Positions 17,118-26,512 of a stretch of DNA of 64,000 nt are shown here, piece after piece (the first letter of the stretch is position 1; the number at the start of each line of letters is the position of its first letter). Source of the DNA: Methanolacinia petrolearia DSM 11571 (GTDB lineage Archaea; Halobacteriota; Methanomicrobia; Methanomicrobiales; Methanomicrobiaceae); assembly GCF_000147875.1 (NCBI RefSeq), contig NC_014507.1, positions 1,860,001 through 1,924,000 of the forward strand, in the 5' to 3' direction. The position numbers and the translations under genes are program-made. The notes beneath the pieces were generated by a model, which was not told where the DNA came from, did not search any database, and worked only from the letters and a program-made list of their open reading frames with translations.

Positions 17118-18854
17118 TCAGATCCAACGGACCTCTTTTCCTGTAAGGGCATCGATTGAGACCGTTTTCTCTTCATGATCGGCTGCGATCCTGATCTCGT
17201 ATACGGGATAATAGAATGTTTTGAATTCGACGATCTCGGATGTCGGCTCTATCGCCTTTAGAATTGTCCTCACATCATCCTTCTGAACAGTCTCTTCGAT
17301 TACCTCTCCCTCCTCGGGCAGGCCGAACCTGAAATCCGTCTTTACAATCCTCGTGGAAAGAGCGGGGAGCCTCCTTTTTACAAGCGGGACATATTTTATC
17401 TCGCCGGATTCCCCTACAGCTTCACCGTTCGTGAGAAGTTTGCGTTCAAGCAGGGATGCCACCGCCTTCTCGACGGCTTTTCTTGGAAAACGCGTTCTCG
17501 CCTCGATCTCTACGGATGTCTCACCCGCCAGGGGCATGCCGTCTAGAACAAGGATGGAATCTTCATCAAGCCCAATGTACTCGCTGAAACACCGCCTGAA
17601 CGTGATCCCTCCTGCAATATCGACACAGTCGCCTGTCAGCCCGTCTAAAAAGAAAGAATTCTCAATGGTCGAGCCGCTCCTGATGATCCTGCTCTTGATG
17701 TACCTGACAAGAACAAAATAAACAGGCCTGAAGGATAACTCGGCAGCAATCAGTCTTTCATCCGTTCCGATTCCAAACCGGCGTTTTTTTAGTCTTGAAT
17801 ATGCGATATCAAGAACCTCGTCCCTTGAAAGGGTCGGAACGATGCAGTTCTTACCGCCCTTTGCATCGATCGAGGACTTTGCTCTCGGCTTCCTCTTTTT
17901 GTTCTTCTGTTCCGGAGGTTTATTGTCAACAGGCTCTGCAGGGGAAACCGATCCAGTCTCTTTTTTAGCACCGTCATCGATTGCCGCATCGGAGTCCAGC
18001 TTGAATGAAACTTCATCCTCGGGTTCGTCCTCAGGAACAGTTTCGGATGTGATCTCTTTCTCCTCAAGAAGAGGTGTGAGGCCCCTGTGTTTCGTAAGCC
18101 TCTTCCCGAATCTCATCTTCGTCTTTTCATGGGTGACTGTCCCCATCACGAAGAAATCACCGGGTGTAAGAGTTGTCAGCTCCTCAACCTCCTGCTTGGA
18201 GCTGAAGAATAAACCCACGGCCTTAAGATCGTTTTCAATGGATAGTTTTCCGATGATCTGGTTGTTGCACTGGGAAAGAACGTTCTTGGTGACTATTGCA
18301 GGCCGTTGCGTCGCCACAAGAAGCCCCAGGCCTCTCTTTCTCCCACGGCGGGATATCTCCTCTATCTTCTTTATCGAATCCTTGGACTGGGGAATGAATT
18401 TGTCGGCCTCTTCGACTATCAGTAAGTACGGTTTTCTCTGCTCGGTCGATACGTCATAGAGTATATTTACAAGACGGGTGACCCGTGGGATCATGTCGAC
18501 CTCCGAGACATCAAAGATTACAGGGCGGCTCTCGGCGACCGCTCTCTCCATAAGATGCTTGAGATTGACCCTCTCGATATCGTAGTCCATCTCTATATCT
18601 TCGCACTCTGAATCCGCTCCTTCCGCCCCAACCCACCAGATATTATCGAATTTTTCCTTCAGCGAATAGTATTCACCCTCGGTATCGATCAGGCAGAAAC
18701 CGATCCCGGCTTCGCACATCTTCTCACATAATACAGCAATACTCCAGCTCTTCCCGGCCCCCGACTGTGCGATAATGCACGTCCTCCCGGTTACCAGCTC
18801 CTGGGCATCGACACTAAAGTCCCTTCCCCCTGCTTTACCTATCCTAAGCTGCAT
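17118..18854 (-). CDS. HerA-like ATPase with C-terminal extension
   Basis: This 578-residue protein has an N-terminal HerA/FtsK-type ATPase core (residues 15-260): Walker A AQSGAGKS near 30, IGFCLIDTEGEYYSLK, Walker B YLLIVEEADKF near 145, and a Gln sensor in GLGLLVATQRPAIV. An acidic/basic linker (about 275-345) leads to a C-terminal domain of unknown type with ARTRFPRKAVEKAVASLLERKLL, winged-helix-like. Relatives translocate DNA or remodel nucleoprotein. NurA is not encoded nearby, so a recombination role is uncertain. Transcribed against its neighbours, it sits between rsmA and hemK2. Confidence 0.75.
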   Translation of the reverse strand: MQLRIGKAGGRDFSVDAQELVTGRTCIIAQSGAGKSWSIAVLCEKMCEAGIGFCLIDTEGEYYSLKEKFDNIWWVGAEGADSECEDIEMDYDIERVNLKHLMERAVAESRPVIFDVSEVDMIPRVTRLVNILYDVSTEQRKPYLLIVEEADKFIPQSKDSIKKIEEISRRGRKRGLGLLVATQRPAIVTKNVLSQCNNQIIGKLSIENDLKAVGLFFSSKQEVEELTTLTPGDFFVMGTVTHEKTKMRFGKRLTKHRGLTPLLEEKEITSETVPEDEPEDEVSFKLDSDAAIDDGAKKETGSVSPAEPVDNKPPEQKNKKRKPRAKSSIDAKGGKNCIVPTLSRDEVLDIAYSRLKKRRFGIGTDERLIAAELSFRPVYFVLVRYIKSRIIRSGSTIENSFFLDGLTGDCVDIAGGITFRRCFSEYIGLDEDSILVLDGMPLAGETSVEIEARTRFPRKAVEKAVASLLERKLLTNGEAVGESGEIKYVPLVKRRLPALSTRIVKTDFRFGLPEEGEVIEETVQKDDVRTILKAIEPTSEIVEFKTFYYPVYEIRIAADHEEKTVSIDALTGKEVRWI

Positions 18855-18946
18855 CTTTCTAACAATACTTAGTAATCAAAAGGTTTTAAGAATATTTATG
18901 AAAATATTATTCTGCAATTTCCCTGTGATTGCCGGATCTGGCAGAT

Positions 18947-19519
18947 ATGACTGAATTATTCTACCACGAGCAGGTCTATCGGCCTGAAGAAGATACATTT
19001 TTGCTGTCTGAAGCAGTCATGCACGAGATCAAATCCACGGACCGGGTAATAGAGATCGGAACAGGCAGCGGATTCATTTCGTCGGGAATCCGGGAAAGAT
19101 CAGAGCAGGTGATTGCAACCGATATCAATCCCTATGCATGCACCACTGCAAAGAAAAACGGTGTGGAGGTTGTAAGGACGGACCTGTTTTCGGGAATCTG
19201 CGGTACATTCGATCTCGTGATCTTCAACCCGCCGTACCTGCCTACAAAGGCCGAAGAACGGATCGACGACTGGCTGGAGTACGCACTTGACGGTGGCGAG
19301 GACGGAAGAACCACGATTCAAAAATTCGCCGAACAGCTCGGTTCAGTCCTGTCAAAGACGGGCAGATGCCTGATCCTCATCTCGTCGCTTACCGGGACGG
19401 ACGAGGTCAGGAAGATCTTTTCAGACCTGGGATTTCTCTCTTTTATTGTCGCAGAGAAAAAAGTAGAGGATGAAAGGTTGTACGTTCTCAGGGTCATACG
19501 AGATCTGTGCAGACTCTGA
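18947..19519 (+). CDS. HemK2/PrmC-like protein methyltransferase
   Basis: This protein of about 190 residues has class I methyltransferase motifs: RVIEIGTGSGFISSGI (motif I), VIATDINPYACTTAKKNG, and FDLVIFNPPYLPT, where NPPY binds the glutamine side chain to be methylated. It fits the archaeal HemK2/Mtq2 group, which methylates Gln in the GGQ of release factor aRF1, or Lys in some homologues. A TTG at 18929 could add six residues. In many euryarchaea this gene follows rsmA directly. Confidence 0.85.
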   Translation: MTELFYHEQVYRPEEDTFLLSEAVMHEIKSTDRVIEIGTGSGFISSGIRERSEQVIATDINPYACTTAKKNGVEVVRTDLFSGICGTFDLVIFNPPYLPTKAEERIDDWLEYALDGGEDGRTTIQKFAEQLGSVLSKTGRCLILISSLTGTDEVRKIFSDLGFLSFIVAEKKVEDERLYVLRVIRDLCRL

Positions 19520-19602
19520 ACCAAAGGCTTTACTCCTTTAAATCGCTCTAAGAGGGGTAAATATTAATATAATCATGCCGTATTTGTTGTTGGAGGGTAT
19601 TT

Positions 19603-20175
19603 ATGACTGACGTAGTTATAGTGGAAGAAGATGGTTTCTCTCCCGTAAACTGGTGGATCTTCCTTCTTCAGGGCCTTATTGCGGTAATTTTCGGTTTAAT
19701 TCTGATGGTGTGGGCACCGGCGGTTTTCAACCTGATCTCGTACTTCCTCGGTGCACTGATAGTATTATACAGCATCTCGATAATCATCAAGGGTGCTGTA
19801 GGCGTTGGACAGGGAAGCGGAAAATCAAGAGCTCTGCTGGTAATTCTCGGAATTATCGGTATAATAATCGGACTGCTTGTTCTCCTGAACATCGAGATTA
19901 TGTGGCTGACGATAGCCGTATTTATTGCCATATGGGCATTCATATCCGGTTTCGGAGATCTCTGGCTCGGGTTTACAGCCGAGAAGGAGAGCGGATGGTA
20001 CAGGGTTCTTCTTATAATCACAGGAATCATAGCGCTGGCAATCGGATTCTTCGTTATCCTGATGCCGCTTCTTATGGATTATGTCTTTGTTATGGTTCTC
20101 GGAGCATTCTTATTTGTGCTTGGAATTGTAAGCATCATAACCGGCTTTATTGTCCAGGCAAAATTAAAGGGATAA
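19603..20175 (+). CDS. DUF308 (HdeD-like) membrane protein
   Basis: This 190-residue protein has about six hydrophobic segments in paired repeats (residues 16-36, 42-62, 78-97, 100-122, 135-157, 162-184), with the DUF308 pattern LQGLIAVIFGLILMVWAPAVFNLISYFLGALIVLYSI. HdeD, a bacterial relative, gives acid resistance at high cell density; archaeal function is unknown. A GGAGGGTAT sequence precedes the ATG. The gene is convergent with mutL, only 4 bp apart. Confidence 0.82.
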   Translation: MTDVVIVEEDGFSPVNWWIFLLQGLIAVIFGLILMVWAPAVFNLISYFLGALIVLYSISIIIKGAVGVGQGSGKSRALLVILGIIGIIIGLLVLLNIEIMWLTIAVFIAIWAFISGFGDLWLGFTAEKESGWYRVLLIITGIIALAIGFFVILMPLLMDYVFVMVLGAFLFVLGIVSIITGFIVQAKLKG

Positions 20176-20179
20176 CCCT

Positions 20180-22036
20180 TTAACTTCTTTTAAACATAGA
20201 GTCCAGCCGAGATTTCGAAAAAGAGATCATGGTCGGCCTTCCGTGAGGACATGAATACGGATTTTTCGTTCTCGACAGCTGATCGACAAGTCTCTCCATC
20301 TGCTCCACGGATAACGAAGTTCCCGCTTTTATTGCAGCTTTGCATGCGATAGTGGAGGAGATTTTTTCTTTCAGAATGTCAAGAGACTGCGCCCTGCCCC
20401 CTTCGAGCAGATCGTTTACGATATCTCTCAGTGTTTCGGTACCGGCTTTTTTCCCGAGAATTACCGGGACGGCCCTGAGAGCATAGGTGTCCTTCCCGAA
20501 CTCCTCGAGGAAGAAACCCTCCTCCTCAAGAAGCTGAAGGTTTTCTGAAAGTGCTGCGGACTCGGACGGCTTAAACGGGATCACAGAAGGAACGAGAAGC
20601 TCCTGTGAGATGTGGCCCGAGTTCCTCTTCTCGCAGACCATCTCATACATTATCCTCTCGTGGGCGGCATGCTGATCGATTATCACCATTTCGTCCTCGT
20701 CGCTTCCCCGCATCTGTGTTACTATATATGAATCGTCGACCTGCCCTATGACCTTCATGTAAGGAAGTTTTCTGTCATCCTCTTCAGATTCTGCGGCATC
20801 TGCGGACGAACGAAGCCTTGAATCGGTAGTAGAATATTCTGCCAGGGAATGGTCGGATCTGTTCTCCTTAATTTTGTTTGTCCTTCCCGAATAGGGATTA
20901 TAAACCGGATCTTCGGACGATACGCAAAATAACGGTTTCTGAGAGGTATCGTCGACAACGGAAACTTTCCGGATGATGTTTTTATTTCCCGCACCATACG
21001 AAAACAGCAGGTTCCTGGAGTCCAGCGCCTCCCTGACTGAAGCTACAATCTCTTCTGTTATCTCTTTCTCTCTTGAGAAACGGACTTCTTTTTTAGCCGG
21101 GTGGACGTTTACGTCTACGACTTTCCTGTCAATCCTGATATTCAGGAAACATACCGGGTATCTCTCCCGCGGGAGAAGGGTGCCGTATGCCCTCTTCACC
21201 GCCTGGACGAGAGGAAGGGAATAAACCGGCCGGTTGTTTACGGATATGATGATCTTCCTGGAATTCGGAGCATCAAGGGAGGGAGGTGCACAGAAGCCGT
21301 CGACTTTCATGAACGTCTGAAGGCTCTTTACCGGGATCATCTCCTTTGCGTATTCGGTTCCGTAAACATACGTGATAGTATCGAGAACCGACCCGGATTT
21401 TCCTGTAGAAAGGCTGACTTTGCCGTTATGCAGGAGCTGAAATGAGATGCCGCTGTTGGCAAGCGATGCCTCTTCGACGACCCTGAATATATGGGTGAAT
21501 TCGGTCTTTACAGATTTCAGGAATTTTTTTCTGACGGGCGTATTGAAGAACAGTTTTTCAACGAAGATGCTTGTTCCGTCCGGAGCGCTCACAGGGGACT
21601 GCTCGACTACGTCACCACCCTCTATTACGATCTTTGTACCCGGAGACGGTTCAAGTGTCCTTTGTTTTGTGATCATCGTGACCTTCGATACGGCCGCTAT
21701 ACTTGCAAGCGCCTCACCGCGAAAGCCCATTGTCGAGATCTCATAGAGATCGGATATTTTTGAGATTTTGCTTGTTGCATGCCTCGAAAACGAGATAAGG
21801 GCTGAATCGGCATCCATTCCGTATCCGTCGTCGGATATCCTGATCTTTGCTATTCCGTTGTTGTCGGAGGTTATCTCAACCTTTATTGAAGTTGCTTCCG
21901 CATCGAGCGAATTTTCAACCAGCTCCTTTACAACGGAGGCCGGCCTTTCGATTACTTCGCCGGCCGCTATCTTGTTGATCGTTGCATTGCTCAGGATGTG
22001 TATCTTTCCGGACTCACGGGATTCAGGACTGGTCAT
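20180..22036 (-). CDS. mutL: DNA mismatch repair protein MutL (endonuclease type)
   Basis: This 618-residue protein has an N-terminal GHKL ATPase (residues 10-330): VVKELVENSLDAEAT, RISDDGYGMD and TMGFRGEALASIAAV. A linker rich in Ser, Asp and Asn follows (about 345-420). The C-terminal domain carries DQHAAHERIMYE near 470, matching the DQHAx2Ex4E endonuclease site, together with ACKAAIKAG and CPHGRPTMI. It should therefore nick DNA by itself, as in organisms without MutH. It overlaps mutS by 4 nt. The bacterial-type pair suggests ancestral lateral transfer. Confidence 0.95.
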   Translation of the reverse strand: MTSPESRESGKIHILSNATINKIAAGEVIERPASVVKELVENSLDAEATSIKVEITSDNNGIAKIRISDDGYGMDADSALISFSRHATSKISKISDLYEISTMGFRGEALASIAAVSKVTMITKQRTLEPSPGTKIVIEGGDVVEQSPVSAPDGTSIFVEKLFFNTPVRKKFLKSVKTEFTHIFRVVEEASLANSGISFQLLHNGKVSLSTGKSGSVLDTITYVYGTEYAKEMIPVKSLQTFMKVDGFCAPPSLDAPNSRKIIISVNNRPVYSLPLVQAVKRAYGTLLPRERYPVCFLNIRIDRKVVDVNVHPAKKEVRFSREKEITEEIVASVREALDSRNLLFSYGAGNKNIIRKVSVVDDTSQKPLFCVSSEDPVYNPYSGRTNKIKENRSDHSLAEYSTTDSRLRSSADAAESEEDDRKLPYMKVIGQVDDSYIVTQMRGSDEDEMVIIDQHAAHERIMYEMVCEKRNSGHISQELLVPSVIPFKPSESAALSENLQLLEEEGFFLEEFGKDTYALRAVPVILGKKAGTETLRDIVNDLLEGGRAQSLDILKEKISSTIACKAAIKAGTSLSVEQMERLVDQLSRTKNPYSCPHGRPTMISFSKSRLDSMFKRS

Positions 22037-24678
22037 TTTTTATTTCCTCCGGCTTCTTCTCTCAACTGGTATATTACTGCAAGCGCCTCTCTCGGGGTCA
22101 GCGAATCGGGATCCAGATCTTTTACTTTCTTCAGGAGAGATTTCGTATTCTCATCCAGTGCCGGTTCCACGGCGGTTGGCTGGTCAACGAGAAGCATCTG
22201 GGTATAACGCGGCTGGATTCTTCCCCCGGTGCAGTACTCCTTCTCCTGCTCCTCCCGCAGTATCTCCTCGGATCTCTTTAGCACTTTCCTGGGAATTCCC
22301 GCAAGTTTTGCCACATGGATACCATAGCTCTTGTCGCTCGCACCGGGGATCAGTTTCCTGAGGAATACTATATCAGATCCTGTATCCTTTACAGCAAAAT
22401 GATAGTTCTTCACCCTCTTCATCTTTCCCTCGATGTCCACCATCTCATGGAAGTGAGTGGCAAAAAGTGTTCTCGGCCCGGAACTCCCGCTCCCGTGCAG
22501 GTATTCTATAACTGCGCATGCAATGGAATATCCGTCAAGCGTACTTGTTCCCCTCCCTATCTCGTCGAGGATTACAAGGCTTTTGTCCGTTACATTGTTG
22601 AGTATGTTCGCAAGCTCAAGCATCTCGACCATGAACGTGCTCTGGCCGCTCGATAGATCGTCGAAAGCACCAACACGGGTGAATATCCTGTCGATAATTC
22701 CGATTACGGCACCTGACGCAGGGACGAAGCATCCTGCCTGGGCCATAATGCATAAAAGAGCCACTTCACGCATGTAGGTCGATTTTCCGGCCATGTTGGC
22801 GCCGGTTATTATCAGGATCTGGTTGTCCGAGGAATCGATCCCTGCATCGTTCGGGACAAAACCGGAGGACTGGTTCCTCTCTACAACCGGGTGCCGGCCG
22901 TCGCTTATCAGGAGTCTTGCCGAATCCTCGATCACGGGACGGACGTAATTGAAGTTCGATGACAGATGGGCAAAGTCCGCCAGGACATCAAGCCGGCCGA
23001 TCATTTTTGCAGTTTCAAGGATCTCTTCGACTTTTTCCCTGAGTTCAGTCAGGATTCCGTCATACAAATCCTGTTCGAGTGCGATAAATCTCTCTTCCGC
23101 ATTGACGATAAGCGACTCTTTCTCCTGCAGTTGGGGAAGAGTAAACCTTTCCCCATTGGCAGTGGTCTGTTTTCTCTGGTACTCCTGGGGAACAAGTTTG
23201 AGATTGGACTTTGTCACTTCTATATAATAACCGAAGACTTTGTTGTAGCTGACCTTCAGCGATTTAATCCCGGTCCGGTCCCTCTCGTCCTGCTGGAACT
23301 GGGCTATCCACTCCTTTGCAGAACCCGACGAGTCCCTGAGTTCGTCAAGATCATGATTGTAGCCTTTCTTGATCACACCGCCGGTTCTCGCCAGCACGGG
23401 GGGTTCGTCCTCGATGGATCTCTCAATCAGTTCAACGCATTCGTCGAGAGATTCAATCGAACCGAGCGAACAGGATATAAGTTCAGGGGTTACTGCTCCT
23501 TCCTCCGAAAATAATGATCTGATCTCGGGAATTTTTGCAAGGGAATTCTTTAATGTGACGAGTTCTCTCGGACCTGCATTCCCGTAGGAGATCCTCGCTG
23601 CGATTCTTTCAATATCCGCGTAACGGTGCAGGAGAAATCGCAATGATTCACGGATGTACAGGTTATTGAAGAAGAACTCTACTGCATTGAGCCTTGAATT
23701 TATATTGTCCCGGTCTACAAGCGGGGCCGTGAGCCATGATCTCAGAACCCTGCTCCCCATCGGTGTTTTAGTCTCGTCAAGGATATCGTAAAGTGAATTC
23801 TTACCCTGCCGTGTTCTTATATTCTCCAGGACCTCCAGGTTCCTCAGAGTGATTGCATCGAGAACCATGCTCCCGGAAGGAAGTCTGGTTGAAAAGCCCC
23901 TGATGTGGGAAAGATCCGATTTCTGCGTTTCGCACGCATATGAAAGGCATGCACCCGCAGCGCATACGGACAGGTCCATTCCCATGCAGCCGTATCCTTC
24001 GAGAGAATTCACCTCAAATTTTTCGAGCAGATAATTCCTTGCTGTGTCTATATCGAAATGAAGTGTATCATACCCGGTCACAAGAACGTTTCTGCCCGTG
24101 ATATAATCAGAAATTTTCTTTGGACAATTTTCCGGGACAATGCACTCCGACGGTCTGTAGCGTGCAATCTCCGAATTTATCTGCGAGAACATTTCTCCAT
24201 TGCCGGACCCAGAGATAAAAAACTCTCCCGTGGAAATATCAAGGAAGGCAAATCCCAGGTCTTCTCCGTCCCTGCCCGGCATAACTGACATCAGGTAACT
24301 GGGGCCCGAATTCTCGATCATTCCCGAATCGATAATTGTTCCCGGGGTTATTATCCTGACAACGTCACGTTTTACGATGCCCTTGGCCTTTTTCGGGTCC
24401 TCTATCTGATCGCAGACTGCCACCCTGTAACCCTTCTTTACAAGGCGCGAGATATACGATTCACCCGCGTGAATCGGAACACCTGCAAGCGGCATTTTTT
24501 CGCCGTTCTTGTCCCTGCCGCGTGAAGTCAGTGTAATATCCAGTTCACGCGACACGACTTCGGCATCCTCTCCAAAAGTCTCGTAGAAATCACCCATCTG
24601 GAAAAAAAGAACTGTGCCGGGGTGTTTCGACTTCATTTCGTAGAACTGTCTCATAGCAGGTGTCGGGCCGTCTGTCAT
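22033..24678 (-). CDS. mutS: DNA mismatch recognition protein MutS
   Basis: This 881-residue protein has the mismatch-reading FYE of FFQMGDFYETF near residue 30, connector and lever domains, and a C-terminal ABC-type ATPase: ITGANMAGKSTYMREVALL (Walker A), LSSGQSTFMVEM, LVILDEIGRGTSTLDG (Walker B) and TLFATHFHEM. The length and architecture match bacterial MutS1, active with MutL in post-replicative repair. It is the upstream gene of a mutS-mutL operon on the minus strand; a noncoding region of 925 bp precedes it. Confidence 0.96.
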   Translation of the reverse strand: MTDGPTPAMRQFYEMKSKHPGTVLFFQMGDFYETFGEDAEVVSRELDITLTSRGRDKNGEKMPLAGVPIHAGESYISRLVKKGYRVAVCDQIEDPKKAKGIVKRDVVRIITPGTIIDSGMIENSGPSYLMSVMPGRDGEDLGFAFLDISTGEFFISGSGNGEMFSQINSEIARYRPSECIVPENCPKKISDYITGRNVLVTGYDTLHFDIDTARNYLLEKFEVNSLEGYGCMGMDLSVCAAGACLSYACETQKSDLSHIRGFSTRLPSGSMVLDAITLRNLEVLENIRTRQGKNSLYDILDETKTPMGSRVLRSWLTAPLVDRDNINSRLNAVEFFFNNLYIRESLRFLLHRYADIERIAARISYGNAGPRELVTLKNSLAKIPEIRSLFSEEGAVTPELISCSLGSIESLDECVELIERSIEDEPPVLARTGGVIKKGYNHDLDELRDSSGSAKEWIAQFQQDERDRTGIKSLKVSYNKVFGYYIEVTKSNLKLVPQEYQRKQTTANGERFTLPQLQEKESLIVNAEERFIALEQDLYDGILTELREKVEEILETAKMIGRLDVLADFAHLSSNFNYVRPVIEDSARLLISDGRHPVVERNQSSGFVPNDAGIDSSDNQILIITGANMAGKSTYMREVALLCIMAQAGCFVPASGAVIGIIDRIFTRVGAFDDLSSGQSTFMVEMLELANILNNVTDKSLVILDEIGRGTSTLDGYSIACAVIEYLHGSGSSGPRTLFATHFHEMVDIEGKMKRVKNYHFAVKDTGSDIVFLRKLIPGASDKSYGIHVAKLAGIPRKVLKRSEEILREEQEKEYCTGGRIQPRYTQMLLVDQPTAVEPALDENTKSLLKKVKDLDPDSLTPREALAVIYQLREEAGGNKK

Positions 24679-24843
24679 CCTTGATTATTAGTATCGGTTT
24701 CGAGGGATATGACTGTTTTGAGAACAATCCGAAAGTGATCGCAATAAACCAAATAATGATATCATCGATCTTTCAGGTGTGATCAGTTTGACAATTTTCA
24801 TGAAAAATAGTGCTTCAAATTTAATTTCCTAAGTCCCCTTCGT

Positions 24844-24866
24844 AAATATAGCATCATATGGTTTAT
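24844..24866 (+). repeat. 23-bp inverted repeat, left copy
   Basis: The 23 bases beginning AAATATAGCATCATATGG occur here and, perfectly inverted, at 27648-27670. The pair encloses 2.8 kb containing the recombinase gene, R1-B, R1-C and R2 copy 1. No further similarity extends clearly beyond the 23 bp on either side, and I saw no other copy in the window. Confidence 0.7.
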
Positions 24867-25084
24867 TGAGATCAAAATTCCTGCAGGTGGCTGAAACAAA
24901 ATAACCAGAATTTGTAAATTTTATCAAAAAAGGCATCCTGAAATCCCTTGAAAAGAAAATTCATGGATCTTTTCTTTGTGACGACAGAGATTGCCTAAAT
25001 TTTATTTTGAGAATGAGACAAATTTGAAGCATTCTAACCTGCAGGATTTTTTTCAGTAGGAAATGCAAATACTTCGTGAATCAC

Positions 25085-25245
25085 CAAACTGTAAAATCAA
25101 ATTTAAGCAAATCTGAAATTCGACGAAAAGACAAAATTTTAACGTCCTCACAGAAGCCCTGTATTCAACGATCTCATGCCCGTTCGATATAAGCATCGTC
25201 TGAAAAAAATACCGGAATAACGTGCCGTTATATCAATGCAATCCG
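25085..25245 (-). repeat. R1 dispersed structured repeat, copy B
   Basis: On the minus strand this copy reads GATATAACGGCACGTTATTCC, then a T7 run, CAGACGATGCTTATATCGAA, CGGGCATGAGATCGTTGAAT and AGGGCTTCTGTGAGGACG. The outer stem has shrunk to CCG/CGG but keeps pairing, and the inner CGAT/ATCG stem is intact. The long upstream arm present in copies A, D and E is missing. It lies 430 bp upstream of mutS and is inverted relative to copy C on the other side of the recombinase. Confidence 0.7.
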
Positions 25246-25250
25246 ATTTA

Positions 25251-25304
25251 CATGAAAATCACGTCGTGATTACATGAAACAGTGCATGAAACCTGTGTTT
25301 CATG
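25251..25304. repeat. CATGAAA iteron cluster with dyad
   Basis: Within 54 bp there are three direct CATGAAA units (25251, 25273, 25285) and one inverted GTTTCATG (25297-25304). Between the first two lies the perfect dyad AATCACG-T-CGTGATT (25257-25271). Such clusters are typical of protein binding sites for regulators, recombinases or replication initiators. The function here is unknown. Confidence 0.55.
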
Positions 25305-25546
25305 AACGCTTTTATACACAGGCAATCCCACGAAAATAAAATCAACAATTTTCGGATCGCGTTGATCCGTTTTTTCCCGGATTCACTATAGCAAAATTCG
25401 GTTTATCAGATAAGTATCATTGCATCTGGACTGAAACCCGGAACCCATGAAAATTCGATCATGGCTCATTCCATAGTGAAAATCCAGGTACCGATCAGGA
25501 TCGAATTACCAAAAATACCTGAAATTCGGGGTGTCTGACGTTTTGT

Positions 25547-25566
25547 CGCAGAATAGGTATTCTGCG
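25547..25566. promoter_or_regulatory. 20-bp perfect palindrome upstream of the recombinase
   Basis: CGCAGAATAGGTATTCTGCG is fully self-complementary and lies 38 bp before the recombinase ATG, directly upstream of a weak TATA-like CTTATTTAT (about 25570-25578). The position suits an operator for autoregulation or a recombination site used by the encoded enzyme. It does not have the usual 11-6-11 layout of Xer dif sites. Confidence 0.5.
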
Positions 25567-25603
25567 CAAAGCTTATTTATTCACAGGAAATAAAGAATAA
25601 AGC

Positions 25604-26512
25604 ATGGAAGGGGATTATTTTTCGGAATGGCTCAAAAGGTTCAGTCACCACCTCCGAATGAGGAATTTTTCCCCAAGAACGATAGCCAGCTACGAAGGGG
25701 CAGTAAAGAAATTCGGTTACTACCTGTGGATAAGGCGAAACATGGGACAGGAAAAACTGGTAATCTACTGGAACGATCTCGCAAACGCCAGACTGGATAC
25801 TGAGATCGATACGACACCGATGATGATCAACGATTTTCTTGCATTTCTGACGTCATTACGGGACTATAAAGCAACCACACTTCAAAGGATCATCTCCTCC
25901 CTCAGCTCATTTTACAGGTACTGCTATACCCAGGGAGTAGTTGATTCGAACCCCCTTGCTGCCATCGACAGGCCGAAGATAAAGGAAAAAGAGCTGAGAT
26001 ACCTTAAACACAACCAGGTCTTATCGCTCTTTAATTCGATAAACAACGAAAGAGACAGGCTCATCATAAGAACAATATACGCGACCGGTGTCCGTGTATC
26101 TGAACTTTGTTCGATAAATATCGAGGATATCGACTTTGAAGACCGCATCATCAGGGTAAAAGGAAAAGGAGGTAAAATCCGGACCGTTTTCATCGACGAA
26201 GACACCCTGCAGGACATTAATCATTATACATCAGGCAGGATCTCAGGGCCGCTTTTTGAAGGACAACAGGGAAAGAACATATCCCCGCGGACGGTTCAGC
26301 ACATATTCGAAAGATATGCCCCCACAGGAATTACGCCGCATAAAATAAGGCACAGTTACGCAAGCGAATTGTACAGGAGGTCCAAAAATTTGAGAGTTGT
26401 CCAGGAAAACCTGGGCCACAGTTCGATCCAGACGACCGAGGTATACCTGCATACGGATATAGATGAGAGAAGAGAGGTCTATAAGAAATATTTCCCCCTT
26501 TCAAAGGAATAA
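25604..26512 (+). CDS. Tyrosine recombinase (XerA/XerC-like integrase)
   Basis: This 302-residue protein has an N-terminal SAM-like core-binding domain (residues 5-110; FSPRTIASYEGAVKKFGYYL) and a C-terminal catalytic domain. Catalytic residues are visible: Arg in ATGVRVSELCSI, Lys in VKGKGGKIRTVFI, HKIRH with His and Arg, GHSSIQTTEVYLH with His and the Tyr nucleophile. All five positions are intact. The compact size resembles archaeal XerA, which resolves chromosome dimers at dif, but flanking repeats also fit an integrated element. No other phage or plasmid genes are nearby. Confidence 0.88.
   Translation: MEGDYFSEWLKRFSHHLRMRNFSPRTIASYEGAVKKFGYYLWIRRNMGQEKLVIYWNDLANARLDTEIDTTPMMINDFLAFLTSLRDYKATTLQRIISSLSSFYRYCYTQGVVDSNPLAAIDRPKIKEKELRYLKHNQVLSLFNSINNERDRLIIRTIYATGVRVSELCSINIEDIDFEDRIIRVKGKGGKIRTVFIDEDTLQDINHYTSGRISGPLFEGQQGKNISPRTVQHIFERYAPTGITPHKIRHSYASELYRRSKNLRVVQENLGHSSIQTTEVYLHTDIDERREVYKKYFPLSKE

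Larger units (their letters stand above)
24679..25603. other. Intergenic region between mutS and the recombinase gene
   Basis: No credible gene lies in this 925-bp AT-rich gap. It contains the left 23-bp inverted repeat (24844-24866), an AAAGAAAA/TTTTCTTT hairpin (24952-24977), R1 copy B, CATGAAA iterons (25251-25304) and a 20-bp palindrome (25547-25566) just ahead of the recombinase. Those are described separately. Confidence 0.6.
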
